From Flectobacillus major DSM 103 (GTDB lineage Bacteria > Bacteroidota > Bacteroidia > Cytophagales > Spirosomataceae): 64,000 bases of DNA. Made by a program: the position numbers and the translations under genes. Shown in pieces: positions 15,066-24,900 of the stretch. The notes under the pieces are model-generated. The model did no database searches. It was not told the origin of the DNA and saw nothing but the letters and a program-made list of their open reading frames with translations. Position 1 is the stretch's first letter. The number at the start of each line of letters is the position of its first letter. Location: contig NZ_KE386491.1 of NCBI RefSeq assembly GCF_000427405.1, positions 1,161,001 to 1,225,000 of the forward strand. Direction: 5' to 3'.

Positions 15066-16358
15066 ATGACGACAATTAATACTGAAACTGTTTATATACA
15101 AGAATTACTAAGTTCAATTCAATTAAGGTATAAAGAAGAGGGAATAATTGATGTACATAAGGTTGGACAAATAAAAAATAAGCTTGGTCAGAAACTCTTG
15201 AAGTATGCTAAAGAACAAACAAAATGGTCTGAGAAGCATAAAGATGCACTGAATCCCATGACAAAAGGGGATATCGAGGATATCATTAATACTTGTTTTA
15301 ATAATTTTATTTTAGCACATATCAATTATAACTATCTCGACGAAGATGCGTTGTCTTCTATCAAGAGCTTTATAAAATTATATGGACAGGAAGAAATTTA
15401 TAGAATACAACTTTTTGATTATCTACAGTTAAGTTTTAAGAAAAAGAAAAATACAGTTGAACATCTAAAAACAGAACAAAATATTAGGGCTAGTATTATG
15501 CCATTAGTGAGCCATATTTTAACCCATAATGGTAAAAAAGATACACCACGAAATGGTTTTTCTGATAATTCTCAGGTTGTAGATTTGCTAACAGAGTCTA
15601 TTTACCAATACTATATCCACGAATCGCTTGGCAATCCTAGTAATATTCTACAGCTAAAATCGCTAGAGAAAATGATAACGAATATTAATCAGTTATATCT
15701 GATAAAATATTCCTCAGAAAGCAGAGCTGTAGCCCAAGTCTTCAATGAAATAGAGAGGGGTTTAAATAAGAAATTTGGGTATTTGGTTACGACTTATAAA
15801 GAGCTTGAGGTGGAATGTCTAAAAACTCTGATTGTAGATTCGTTGTTGGATTTCAAAAAAAAAGCAAACAAAAAATCATTCGTTTTACGAACCAGTATAG
15901 AGGGTTTTTGCTATAGTATTCTTAATATAAAAATTAAAGAGGAACTGAGAAAAAAGAACGATGATAAAAAAAAACAGATGAGCGTTTTTGAAAAAGCAAA
16001 ATACCCCCTAAGAAACGACATAAGTATTGCCGAAGTGTATTTGTTTGTGCAGGATGGGCTCGATGCCATCAAGCATAGTCATAATGGCAAGGCTAGACAA
16101 TTGCTGTTTGGAGGAGGAAGAAATTCTATCTTCACCATGATTATACGTGAAGCATTGCTAAACAATATTCCTAAAGACTATGTGCATTTGCCTTCTTTAG
16201 AATATAATAGCGAAACTACTGAGGCTCAGCAAAGAGCCGATTGTAAAAGACTATTGATTAAATGGATGAAAGAACAAGTCGTAGATGTTCAAAGTGATTG
16301 GTATTCAAGGGCTTCGGCTATTATTCAATTTATTTGTCAAAAAGAGAATATACTATGA
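15066..16358 (+). CDS. unknown protein, possibly a very divergent sigma-like regulator
   Basis: A 430-residue helical, lysine-rich cytoplasmic protein with no signal peptide. I do not recognise a family with confidence. Residues about 247-300 (ECLKTLIVDSLLDFKKKANK, then RTSIEGFCYSILNIKIKEEL) resemble the region-2 pattern of Bacteroidota ECF sigma factors. Segments at about 65-115 and 165-215 look like weaker copies. No region-4 helix-turn-helix is visible. Its stop overlaps the start of a membrane protein with an anti-sigma-like N-terminus by 4 bp, the same arrangement as the ECF sigma pair at 28005. A regulatory role is therefore inferred, not shown. It begins 134 bp after the right attachment repeat. 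Confidence 0.7.
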   Translation: MTTINTETVYIQELLSSIQLRYKEEGIIDVHKVGQIKNKLGQKLLKYAKEQTKWSEKHKDALNPMTKGDIEDIINTCFNNFILAHINYNYLDEDALSSIKSFIKLYGQEEIYRIQLFDYLQLSFKKKKNTVEHLKTEQNIRASIMPLVSHILTHNGKKDTPRNGFSDNSQVVDLLTESIYQYYIHESLGNPSNILQLKSLEKMITNINQLYLIKYSSESRAVAQVFNEIERGLNKKFGYLVTTYKELEVECLKTLIVDSLLDFKKKANKKSFVLRTSIEGFCYSILNIKIKEELRKKNDDKKKQMSVFEKAKYPLRNDISIAEVYLFVQDGLDAIKHSHNGKARQLLFGGGRNSIFTMIIREALLNNIPKDYVHLPSLEYNSETTEAQQRADCKRLLIKWMKEQVVDVQSDWYSRASAIIQFICQKENIL

Positions 16359-17041
16359 AAGAACACCAGAAAGATAACTTTGAACTCATCGAAGGCTTGT
16401 TGAATAATACTTTGAAAGGAGAGGAACTGAACGAAACTTTGACTAGGCTTCGAGATGACCATGACTTTTATGTTGACTTTCAGCTTTGGGTTAATCTTGA
16501 TGAATGGATAATAGGCCTTCCTGAACATGAGCTTGCCACTGCTTTGGCAGAGCCACAAAAAACCGAAACCTCACGCTTAGGTAATATAGTGAAATACTGG
16601 AAACGTGTCAGTAGTATTAAACCAAATATTTCTACTGTTCTTTCCGTAGCGGCTAGTCTATTTATTGTTGTGGGGTGCATAGTTACCTATTATAAATTTT
16701 TCTCGAAAGTAGAGACAATCACCGTAGGAAATATTAAATACCGTGAAATAGGAAATGATATGAAAGGGCATGGGGCTTTTGACCAAGGAGGTAAATCTGA
16801 CAAAATACCTTTTAAGTTAAAGCCATTTGCAGTACAGGCTGATTTTCAGCTTGATACAACCTATATGTTTCAATATGAGCCTGAATTTAAGTTGGTGTTT
16901 AAAGCTCCATTTGTCAATAAAGAGTTTGGAAAGGGTTTTAGGCTTGAATATAATTATAATACCCAAAAATATACATTGTTTACAGGTAGTAATACTTATA
17001 TCCTACAACAAACCTCAGAATGGAAAAAATTAGCAAAATAA
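16355..17041 (+). CDS. anti-sigma-like single-pass membrane protein
   Basis: A 228-residue protein. The cytoplasmic N-terminus (FELIEGLLNNTLKGEELNET, then RLRDDHDFYVDFQLW) has the typical look of Bacteroidota anti-sigma or TPR-linked regulator N-termini. A single membrane helix lies at about residues 92-113 (LSVAASLFIVVGCIVTYYKF). The remaining 115 residues would face the periplasm and are beta-rich, with no zinc ligands or known domain. The frame opens at 16298, but the ATG at 16355 overlaps the previous stop as ATGA and is the natural start. The gene also overlaps the next by 22 bp, so three proteins are made as a set. Confidence 0.75.
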   Translation: MKEHQKDNFELIEGLLNNTLKGEELNETLTRLRDDHDFYVDFQLWVNLDEWIIGLPEHELATALAEPQKTETSRLGNIVKYWKRVSSIKPNISTVLSVAASLFIVVGCIVTYYKFFSKVETITVGNIKYREIGNDMKGHGAFDQGGKSDKIPFKLKPFAVQADFQLDTTYMFQYEPEFKLVFKAPFVNKEFGKGFRLEYNYNTQKYTLFTGSNTYILQQTSEWKKLAK

Positions 17042-18747
17042 GAATTTTTTTAATGCTTTGTTTGATACTTGGTAGTATAAAGACTTTAGCTCAAAGGCAT
17101 GAGGCTTGTGCATGCGGTGATATAATTGGTAAAGTTTTAGATGAACAGCACGCATTTATCAGTGGTCGAGATATTGAAGCATGGATAAACAATCGCTTTT
17201 TGCCATTATATAACCAAATGGAATTGAAAAGAAAAGGAAGTGTGTTTCCTTATAAAGCTATCAATATCCTGTCTGTTGATTGTGTAAGTGAATATGGGGC
17301 AGTAGCCAAAAAATGTGAAAAAGAAAAAATGTTGTTTAAGGGTAATCCTTTTTTGATTATCTACGATAACGATTTTATACAAGAAATACATCAGCAAGAT
17401 GCTCTTACGGTTTTGTTTGTTTTGGGGCATGAGTTGGGGCATTTAATAGCAGACCACTATCATACTACTGTACCCAAAGATAAGGACTTTGAAAAGTATC
17501 TGAAACAACTCGGAGAGAGCAATATACCCATAAAAAAAGAAGATGAAGCAAAAGTAATGACAATTCGTGACAAACAGATAGAAGAACTTACAGCAGATGC
17601 TTATGCAGTGTGGTTTTTAAGGAGTTATTATGAACAACACAAACAAGACCTTGCTACTGCACAGGCATTTCATCCAACCAAAATTTCAAATGTATTTTCA
17701 TATATCGAAAAATTATACCCTAATAAATGTGAAGGGAGTGTGATGCACCCAAGTTGTAAACAACGATCGTATTTTGTAAAAAAAATTAACCAACCTCAAA
17801 ATTGGAATGATATAATTCAGTTCAAAAAACATCCTAGAGGCTTTGCTTCGGAGTATTTTGACTCAACTTTTGCTATTCTTTCGCAGGAAGAAGCCAAAGC
17901 CATGGGCGTTGTGGCAGTTAGGTTTAAAGAAAAATCTAAGGGAGATTCGCTTCGTAGGATAGGCGAATTACTTTTAAACAAGGAAGATTTACTAGATGCG
18001 AATAAATTTCTCCACCAAGCCGCCGATATTTACTATAAGCTAGTCTTTACAGATGATTTTAATGAAGTACTACAAAAAATTGAACAGTTAGAAAAGGTAC
18101 TGTCTATTCGGTCTTTTACAAGTTTATCTCTAACAGCAGGAGGAGGACAAGTACAGCCATCTCTAAAATCAAATGATATGCCCGTAAACACTACAATAGC
18201 TAAGCTTGGATATGTGGGTTTTAGAATAGGTCGATACAGTTATAACAGTCGGTTGGGCTTTGAGATAGACTTTAAATATAATATCAAACCACTACAATTT
18301 GATACCTATCAACAAACCAAAGAGGCCATCGAACGATTTAGTATGAGCTGGGTAGCTATCAATCCTAGCATAAATTATCGGCTTGTAGAATTGGAACATA
18401 AAAATAAAATCAGGGCTATTATATTAGGACTGGGGGGACTCTGGCAAAATCCCGTGGGCTTTAAATATGAAAATTTTATAGCTCCAGAAAACCAAACAAT
18501 CTCAGTTCAATTAAAAGATTCATGGGGACTTTCGGCATCGCTAGGATATGAGTTTTTGCACCGACGCATCAATAATAAGGTAACTATATGGAAAATTGGG
18601 CTAACCGCTAATTATCAACCTTTGCTGTTTGAAAATGAGTATTTAACCAGAACAAATGCCACAGCTGCTTATTGGATTTTTGGGGTCGAGACATCGTTTG
18701 GGTTATTCCCTCCATTTTTTATTAGAAGAAAAATGTATGCTAATTGA
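17020..18747 (+). CDS. M48-like zinc protease fused to an outer-membrane barrel
   Basis: A 575-residue exported protein (signal peptide ending IKTLAQ). The N-terminal half is an M48-like metallopeptidase: HELGH with His137, Glu138 and His141, and the third ligand Glu189 in EELTADAYAVW. A helical, TPR-like segment follows at about 310-355 (RRIGELLLNKEDLLDANKFL). From about residue 365 to the end, alternating strands such as SLTAGGGQVQPSL, LGYVGFRIGRYSYNSRLG and ITVWKIGLTANYQPLLF-like segments suggest a beta-barrel of 8 or more strands in the outer membrane. I know of no described protein with this order. The gene is translationally coupled to the membrane regulator before it. Confidence 0.75.
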   Translation: MEKISKIRIFLMLCLILGSIKTLAQRHEACACGDIIGKVLDEQHAFISGRDIEAWINNRFLPLYNQMELKRKGSVFPYKAINILSVDCVSEYGAVAKKCEKEKMLFKGNPFLIIYDNDFIQEIHQQDALTVLFVLGHELGHLIADHYHTTVPKDKDFEKYLKQLGESNIPIKKEDEAKVMTIRDKQIEELTADAYAVWFLRSYYEQHKQDLATAQAFHPTKISNVFSYIEKLYPNKCEGSVMHPSCKQRSYFVKKINQPQNWNDIIQFKKHPRGFASEYFDSTFAILSQEEAKAMGVVAVRFKEKSKGDSLRRIGELLLNKEDLLDANKFLHQAADIYYKLVFTDDFNEVLQKIEQLEKVLSIRSFTSLSLTAGGGQVQPSLKSNDMPVNTTIAKLGYVGFRIGRYSYNSRLGFEIDFKYNIKPLQFDTYQQTKEAIERFSMSWVAINPSINYRLVELEHKNKIRAIILGLGGLWQNPVGFKYENFIAPENQTISVQLKDSWGLSASLGYEFLHRRINNKVTIWKIGLTANYQPLLFENEYLTRTNATAAYWIFGVETSFGLFPPFFIRRKMYAN

Positions 18748-18893
18748 TAACACTTTTGTGCAATGTACTGCCTAAAAAGGCTCAGGTTACAGATATTTTT
18801 AACTTTATCAAAACTTTTTGTTTTATAGTGTAACTTTTCTACTCTGTACAGGAATATCAATATGAGTTAGTATCTAATCTAAAATGTATTGAT

Positions 18894-19904
18894 ATGAAAA
18901 CAATACCGTACCGTTTATTGGCCCTATTGATTGGCTTAGGTGTACTTTCAAGTTGTTTGCGTACCATAGAACTTCCCGTATTAGGAGATGCCTCTGGTAC
19001 TGTAATTAGAGTAGGAAAACCCGTGCTGTCGGGTAACAAACAGACTTTCACGATTGATGTTCACGTAGTAGATGCCTCTGGCAATTATGTAAATGCCTTG
19101 GGGAAAGACAACTTCTCTATTAAAGATACTACCACAAACCCTTACGGTATTACTTATTCATTGATAGATGTAAAGGCTGGAAACAAAACCGCATATAAGG
19201 GAGATTATAGTGCGTTCCTTCTACTCGACCAAAGTGGTAGTACAAATACTACCGACTATGAAAATTTGCGTATCAAAGCAAGCCAAATATTTCTGGATGC
19301 CCTCGGAAAAAATGACAAAGTAGCATTGGCAAGTTTTACTGATAGCGATGATTACTATTATCCTTATGCTACTAGCTACACTCATTTACATGGTGGTTTT
19401 ACCAATAATGGGACTTCGCTATACCCTTCATTAGACTCTCTCGTGGGTATCATTCCGAAGGCAGGTACACCGCTGTATTCTTCTATATTATGGAGCTTAA
19501 AGTATACTAGTGATAATGCTCCTTCTGCCAATAAAGCCCTGATTGTGTTTACTGATGGCCAAAGTGGAGATTGGAATTTAAAAGTTGAAGCAGAAACGTT
19601 ATCGCTCTCAAAAAATATTCCTGTATTTACCGTTGGGCTAAGTAATGGCGTGAATGTTAGCGAACTAAATGACCTAGCTCTGAATACTGGTGGTAGCTTT
19701 ATGTGGGCCAAAGATGCAAAACAACTTATTAGTTATTTTGGCACATTAGGTAATTTACTTAGAGGCAATGCCGATTTTTATACACTTACATTTGAGGCCA
19801 CGTCCAAGAATAGTTTCCCTACCTATGGAAATATTCTTTATCTACAGGTGAAGTTACCCAATGGCAAGAAATTTTTACTCCCTTACGTGATTAAGTTTGA
19901 ATAG
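18894..19904 (+). CDS. von Willebrand factor A-domain lipoprotein
   Basis: A 336-residue lipoprotein with the lipobox LSSC (Cys21). After a beta-rich domain of about 90 residues, a VWA domain spans about 105-290. Its metal-binding MIDAS site is complete: DQSGS, the threonine in AGTPLYSS, and FTDGQSG. VWA domains bind protein partners in a metal-dependent way, so this is likely a scaffold or receptor on the envelope surface or facing the periplasm. The gene is 146 bp after the M48 fusion and may have its own promoter; the next gene starts 16 bp after it. Confidence 0.88.
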   Translation: MKTIPYRLLALLIGLGVLSSCLRTIELPVLGDASGTVIRVGKPVLSGNKQTFTIDVHVVDASGNYVNALGKDNFSIKDTTTNPYGITYSLIDVKAGNKTAYKGDYSAFLLLDQSGSTNTTDYENLRIKASQIFLDALGKNDKVALASFTDSDDYYYPYATSYTHLHGGFTNNGTSLYPSLDSLVGIIPKAGTPLYSSILWSLKYTSDNAPSANKALIVFTDGQSGDWNLKVEAETLSLSKNIPVFTVGLSNGVNVSELNDLALNTGGSFMWAKDAKQLISYFGTLGNLLRGNADFYTLTFEATSKNSFPTYGNILYLQVKLPNGKKFLLPYVIKFE

Positions 19905-19920
19905 CTCACAAAAAATAATT

Positions 19921-21075
19921 ATGAAAAAATCTCGACTATTTTGCTTGCTTAGTGTATTCTACATTCTTTCGGGGGGCTATCTCTGGGCTCAAGACATAAT
20001 TTATCTAAAAGATAATACCAAGATAGAATGTAATATTCAAGAGGCCACTCCCGAAAAAATTAAATATAAAAAGCTAGATAACCTTTCTGGCCCCAACTAT
20101 TCTGTCAAAATTGAAAATGTTGTTTTGTTAATTGCGGCCAATGGAAATTATATGACCAAATTAGAGCTGGACAATTCATCAATTGACCCCAATGTACTTA
20201 CAGAAAAGTTTACCGAAAGCCTTTCTAATGCCCCTATGGAACAAGATGTTATTTTTACAAAAACAGGTTTTCAAAAAGGCAATATCACTCAAGACGCAGA
20301 CCCAATCGTATTCTTGAGTCTCTCTGGAACTTCCATGACTATCCCATTGTCGGAGGTTGTTGCTATTTTATCATTTGTAGGGAAGCATAGGGTTTTGACC
20401 AATGCTACTGAAGCAGCAGAGATAATGGATAAATACAAACTTCAGCTAGCTCAAATGACTCCCCAAAAAGAGAAGGACAAAGACTGGGAAGGAAGGCCTG
20501 TTACAGGTAATGATGTGGCTGTCACTAAAGTAGGAGGAAAGTTAGATGATATAGAAATGGGCGAACTAGGGCGTGTGTCTTTTGAAGAATATAGCCAAAG
20601 GGCTATCGAAAAAGTTACACGTTTTACCAATTACATTAAAATCCTAGCTAGCAAATCAGTTGATTTTCAGGAGTCTAATAAGGCAATAAAAGGAGCTGTT
20701 GAACTTTTTTTGAATGAAAATGCCAAAGTACAGGTCAGCTCTATTCATAAAGTTGATAAAAAAACCTATAAAATAAGGGATTACCTGAATCGGGTAAAGC
20801 TTGTAAAGTACGATAATGTGGAGGTCGAGTATTCAAATATCCAGTACGTTGGAAAACTACGAAAAGGAGCTAATGGATATTACTACGGGATTGTTTCGTT
20901 TGAACAAAAATTTAAAGGTTACAAAGATGGAAAACTTGTTTATGAGGATAGAACAGTAAAAAATCAAACTGTAGTTATTAAGGTTTTGAGCGATAACAAA
21001 GAAGGTAAAAAGAATATTCTGTGGGATGTCTTTTTGTATGATGTAGGTGTTATTAGTACCTCAAAAAATGAATAG
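19921..21075 (+). CDS. exported protein with a KDG-type module and an NTF2-like C-terminus
   Basis: A 384-residue protein with signal peptide MKKSRLFCLLSVFYILSGGY, then WAQ. Residues about 22-70 are a small beta module (IIYLKDNTKIECNIQEATPE, then KIKYKKLDNLSGPNY) of a type widespread in Bacteroidota exported proteins. The same module occurs twice in the protein at 24901. The last 150 residues (YLNRVKLVKYDNVEVEYSNI, then YYYGIVSFEQKFKGYKDGKL) share a pattern with the N-terminus of the TPR protein at 22023 and look NTF2-like. No enzymatic motif is seen. The start at 19921 replaces a TTG upstream because the signal peptide begins there. Confidence 0.75.
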   Translation: MKKSRLFCLLSVFYILSGGYLWAQDIIYLKDNTKIECNIQEATPEKIKYKKLDNLSGPNYSVKIENVVLLIAANGNYMTKLELDNSSIDPNVLTEKFTESLSNAPMEQDVIFTKTGFQKGNITQDADPIVFLSLSGTSMTIPLSEVVAILSFVGKHRVLTNATEAAEIMDKYKLQLAQMTPQKEKDKDWEGRPVTGNDVAVTKVGGKLDDIEMGELGRVSFEEYSQRAIEKVTRFTNYIKILASKSVDFQESNKAIKGAVELFLNENAKVQVSSIHKVDKKTYKIRDYLNRVKLVKYDNVEVEYSNIQYVGKLRKGANGYYYGIVSFEQKFKGYKDGKLVYEDRTVKNQTVVIKVLSDNKEGKKNILWDVFLYDVGVISTSKNE

Positions 21076-21150
21076 TAGGCAATTTATATCTGGTTGCTGG
21101 ATATTCCCAAATATATAATTAATCGCTATAGTGTTCTCTATGTGAAAATC

Positions 21151-22026
21151 ATGAAAAGTCTTTATATCATTATAAGCGTATTTTTCTTTTTCTCTAGCTT
21201 TAGTCAGGCTAGACTTGATAAAAAGCGTATTAGCAATAAGTCTTTGTTATATGACCGTCAGGCTGAACTTCGCTTTGCTTTACAAGTCAAAACAATTGAT
21301 GAGTTTATGGAAAGGTTTAACTATGCCGAAAATACCTTGGTTAAGCAATATCTGGACTTAACAAGGCCAGAAGCTAAGCCCAATCGTGTCAAGATGTTGA
21401 GGTCGTTGTTCGAGGCCAAAGCCATTATTTCTGATTCGCTCAAAAAGGTTTTTGTAAATACCGTTTGTGATAGCCTAAATCCGCAGTATTTGAACTTTTT
21501 TGGCTCTGAATGGTATGCCCAAGCTCAATGTTTGTTTACCCAAGGAGCGCAAAAGCGGTACATAGGCTTGATTCTAAAAGTGAATAGAACGCCGAATGGA
21601 GGAAGCAAATGGGTAATAGCAGGTGCAGAAGAATATGCTGAATCAAAGAGACCTATAAGCTTTTATGAAAAAACAGGAAAGGACTCCGAGAGTGGTCTAA
21701 ATCCTTATAGTCACGTGCTTAATTTTACTGAATTGGAAGATGCGTTCAATGATATAAAAAGTATTAATGCGTATTTGGACGAGGGTTTTTTGACCGAGAA
21801 AACACAACCAATTTTGGATGCTATACTAAGCAAAAAGCTTGTTTTTAGAGATGTTCAAGATATTACTTATCATTTTTTACAAATAGAAGGCTGGATTTTT
21901 ACTGTTCAAAATTACAAACGAATGACTCGGCAGTCTGGTTGGCTAATTAGCCAGCTTCAAACAGCAGATCAATTTGAAAAAGATTTTTATAAAAGAGCTG
22001 TTCTTTATTTATCCTTGAATCAATGA
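21151..22026 (+). CDS. exported protein of unknown function
   Basis: A 291-residue protein beginning with a signal peptide (MKSLYIIISVFFFFSSFSQ). The mature part is helical at first (FALQVKTIDEFMERFNYAEN) and later mixed. It has the look of a periplasmic or surface protein but no recognised domain or catalytic motif. The start at 21151 is chosen over a TTG at 21094 for the signal peptide. Its stop overlaps the start of the TPR gene as ATGA, so the two are translationally coupled and probably act together. Confidence 0.7.
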   Translation: MKSLYIIISVFFFFSSFSQARLDKKRISNKSLLYDRQAELRFALQVKTIDEFMERFNYAENTLVKQYLDLTRPEAKPNRVKMLRSLFEAKAIISDSLKKVFVNTVCDSLNPQYLNFFGSEWYAQAQCLFTQGAQKRYIGLILKVNRTPNGGSKWVIAGAEEYAESKRPISFYEKTGKDSESGLNPYSHVLNFTELEDAFNDIKSINAYLDEGFLTEKTQPILDAILSKKLVFRDVQDITYHFLQIEGWIFTVQNYKRMTRQSGWLISQLQTADQFEKDFYKRAVLYLSLNQ

Positions 22027-24896
22027 AAATAGTTTTTACTTTTTGGGCTCTATGCTGTTGTCTGAGTAGTACTTACGCTCAGGGAGATACGCTATTGAGA
22101 AGAATCACAATAAGCGATGCTTCAAAAATCAAATTCAATGCCGAACAAGTTCTAAACGAATACAGGGATTTATTGAACGGAATATCTTTTAGCGAAATAG
22201 AACAAAAGGCCGTTGAGGATATGATGACTAGAAGTTATGCTGGAAATATAAATAAGATATTCTATAATAAAGATATTATTGTTGAAGATGACCTAGACCA
22301 ATCCTCAACCAGCAATGGCCTTAATAAAAAAACAATTGAAAGATATTTGAAAGACTTTGATTTGTTTTATACAAAAGCAGACTCCAATACCGTAGATTTT
22401 GAGAACTACCGTATATCTAATGTAAAGCAAACTCAGGAATATATCTATATCAAAATATACTTTACACAAAAGTTTAGTAGTATTAATCGGCAAAATAATA
22501 AGAGATACCCCGTTTTGGAGCGAACTGCCGAGCTTAGGGCTGAAAAGTTTGGTAAAAAATGGGTTGTTAGCATATTACGTATAGGCTATAATGTTAGCCC
22601 TAAAACAGCGGAAGAACAGTACCTCAATGATGCTGTATTACAACCCGATGAGGAGTCGGTAATGAGCGGAGATACTTCGCTGACAGCCCGAGAAACACTC
22701 GAGAAAGTTACTATTGATAGGCTGCGTGAGGAATTTAGAAAAGAACAGGCTCTAAAAGAAATAGAGGTGAAAAAGTTGATTGATGAAGCCGATAAAGCAT
22801 TGGGACAAGAGGATTTGAAAAATGCCAGACTGCTTTTTACGAAAGCACATGAGTTAATGCCTATGGTAGAAACACGGCATATCAGTCGTCAGCTTCGTAG
22901 AATTACTGAAATCCAAGAGGAACTCCTTTTACGCCCTGAAAAATTAGCCAAAGATGCGATTCAAAAAGCCAAAAATGCAGAGAGGCTACGCAAATATACC
23001 GAAGCCAAAGCTTTGTATGAGCAAGCTCTTTCGCATAAATCAGATATTGATTCATTATCAAAGCGGATAGCAAGTATTAATCTGATTATTAGAGCCTTAG
23101 CTGCTGTAGAGGCTAAGGTTAAAGACGGCCGATTTAAAGAGGCTGCTAATGAGTGTGCCTCCCAGCTGAGCGAACTAAAAAAGCAGGAGGATAAAGGCGT
23201 GTTTAATAATCAATTATATTCAGATTTATTGGTTTGGCAAAGTATTGCTTTTCTAAAACAAGGTGATAGTAAAAATGCTAAAGCACGACTACTAAAGGCA
23301 ATCGAAAAAGATGCCAACAATTCGGATGCTTTTCGACAACGAGGTTTGCTCTCGTATGAAAGTAAACAATATACCGAAGCCCTAGCTGATTTTACAGTAT
23401 ACCTTTCCTTCGATAGCAATAATATTACAGCCCTCACAGATTTGGCTCGTTGCTATTTGGCAGTTCATGATACACTACGAGGAATTAAATATTTTGACGA
23501 AATATTGTTATTGAATGATTCTAACAATGATATACTTTTTGAAAAAGCATTAGCATGGCATAATTGGACAAAACATCGTGAAGCTATCAATACTTTTACT
23601 AAAGTATATGCAAAGAATTATAAACCTGCTAGTTCCCTTTTTTACAGAGGGTTAAACTATGAGAAGCTTAATGATATAGCAAAAGCTTCTTCAGATTTTA
23701 AAAAGGCAGTGCAATTTGGGCTTTCAAAAGAACAGCTCGCCCAAATAGTACAGATAGCAGAAAGGTACTTTGAAAACGGACGTTATTTTTATGAAAAACG
23801 ACAGTTTTTGGCAGCTCTCGACTATTTTAACAACTCGCTACTACTGTGGGAGCAGTCATTTAATGTTTGGTACTTAAAGGGGCTTTCGCATATAGAAATA
23901 GAGCAATATCCCGAAGCTCAGAATGCTTTGTCAAAGGCTATTGCACTTGAGCCAAATCGAGAATTGGCATGGCTCAATAGGGGCTTAGCCAAGTTTTTGG
24001 ACGAAAACTATGATGATGCTATCGTCGATTTTGATGCTACCCTAAAATTGTCAAATCAAGTATATCAGGCTGCTATATACAAAGGCGACTCCTACAATGC
24101 TCTTGAGCGGTATTCATTAGCCGTAGAATCGTACACAGCTGCTTTGGGGGGGGCTTGGACACGGCAGTCTGAGCATTATCCAGCCTTATCCATTGTGTAT
24201 TCAAAAAGAGCTAAAGCTTATGTCAATCAAAAGAATTATGATGCTGCTTTAGCTGACTTTCGAGAATGTTTGCGGTTTAATCGAAATAATGCAGAAGGGT
24301 ATTATTTAAGAGGACAAGCCTATTTTAGCAAAAATGAAATAGGTAATGCTATCGACGATTTTAATAAGGCTCTTGAGTTGGGTTTCGACAAAGGCAAATG
24401 TTTGTTTGCAATCGCAGAGGCTTATAGAATTAATGGAAAGTTTGCTCAAGCTATCAGTAGCTATACGGAAGCCCTTAAGCGAGAAGAATGGGATGAAAAC
24501 CGCAGCGATGCCTATAGATTTCGTGCATTTTGTTTGTTGAAGGAAAAACGATATAGCGAGGCCATCAATGATTATGAAGCTTTTCAAAATGTAAAATCGG
24601 GAATCATCGATGATGAAACAAAAACCGAAATGGCAATAGCATATATCAAAGAAAATAAAAGCGACTATGCCAAACCTCTTCTCGAATCGGTACTAAAGCA
24701 TAAGCCAAGTTATGTTGAGGCTCTTTTTACAATGGGGTATTATCATTATGTATCAGGCAATACCGATGAGGCCCAAAAGTATTTTGAAAGGGTTGCCCAG
24801 CAAGGAACTAAAAGAAAGAGCCTTACCAGTACTATCGTAAAGCCTCTCTGGGAGAATACATCACTCAAACAGTTTATTGAAAATATAATTAGATGA
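22023..24896 (+). CDS. large exported TPR protein
   Basis: A 957-residue protein with a signal peptide ending SSTYAQ. The first 190 residues form a mixed domain (YLKDFDLFYTKADSNTVDFE, then YIYIKIYFTQKF) that follows the same NTF2-like pattern as the C-terminus of the protein at 19921. A charged helical linker leads into about 15 tetratricopeptide repeats filling residues about 255-950, with clear units such as AFRQRGLLSYESKQYTEALA and AWLNRGLAKFLDENYDDAIV. TPR arrays scaffold protein complexes; here it would do so in the periplasm. It is translationally coupled to the preceding gene, and the next gene starts 4 bp after its stop. Confidence 0.85.
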   Translation: MKIVFTFWALCCCLSSTYAQGDTLLRRITISDASKIKFNAEQVLNEYRDLLNGISFSEIEQKAVEDMMTRSYAGNINKIFYNKDIIVEDDLDQSSTSNGLNKKTIERYLKDFDLFYTKADSNTVDFENYRISNVKQTQEYIYIKIYFTQKFSSINRQNNKRYPVLERTAELRAEKFGKKWVVSILRIGYNVSPKTAEEQYLNDAVLQPDEESVMSGDTSLTARETLEKVTIDRLREEFRKEQALKEIEVKKLIDEADKALGQEDLKNARLLFTKAHELMPMVETRHISRQLRRITEIQEELLLRPEKLAKDAIQKAKNAERLRKYTEAKALYEQALSHKSDIDSLSKRIASINLIIRALAAVEAKVKDGRFKEAANECASQLSELKKQEDKGVFNNQLYSDLLVWQSIAFLKQGDSKNAKARLLKAIEKDANNSDAFRQRGLLSYESKQYTEALADFTVYLSFDSNNITALTDLARCYLAVHDTLRGIKYFDEILLLNDSNNDILFEKALAWHNWTKHREAINTFTKVYAKNYKPASSLFYRGLNYEKLNDIAKASSDFKKAVQFGLSKEQLAQIVQIAERYFENGRYFYEKRQFLAALDYFNNSLLLWEQSFNVWYLKGLSHIEIEQYPEAQNALSKAIALEPNRELAWLNRGLAKFLDENYDDAIVDFDATLKLSNQVYQAAIYKGDSYNALERYSLAVESYTAALGGAWTRQSEHYPALSIVYSKRAKAYVNQKNYDAALADFRECLRFNRNNAEGYYLRGQAYFSKNEIGNAIDDFNKALELGFDKGKCLFAIAEAYRINGKFAQAISSYTEALKREEWDENRSDAYRFRAFCLLKEKRYSEAINDYEAFQNVKSGIIDDETKTEMAIAYIKENKSDYAKPLLESVLKHKPSYVEALFTMGYYHYVSGNTDEAQKYFERVAQQGTKRKSLTSTIVKPLWENTSLKQFIENIIR

Positions 24897-24900
24897 AACC

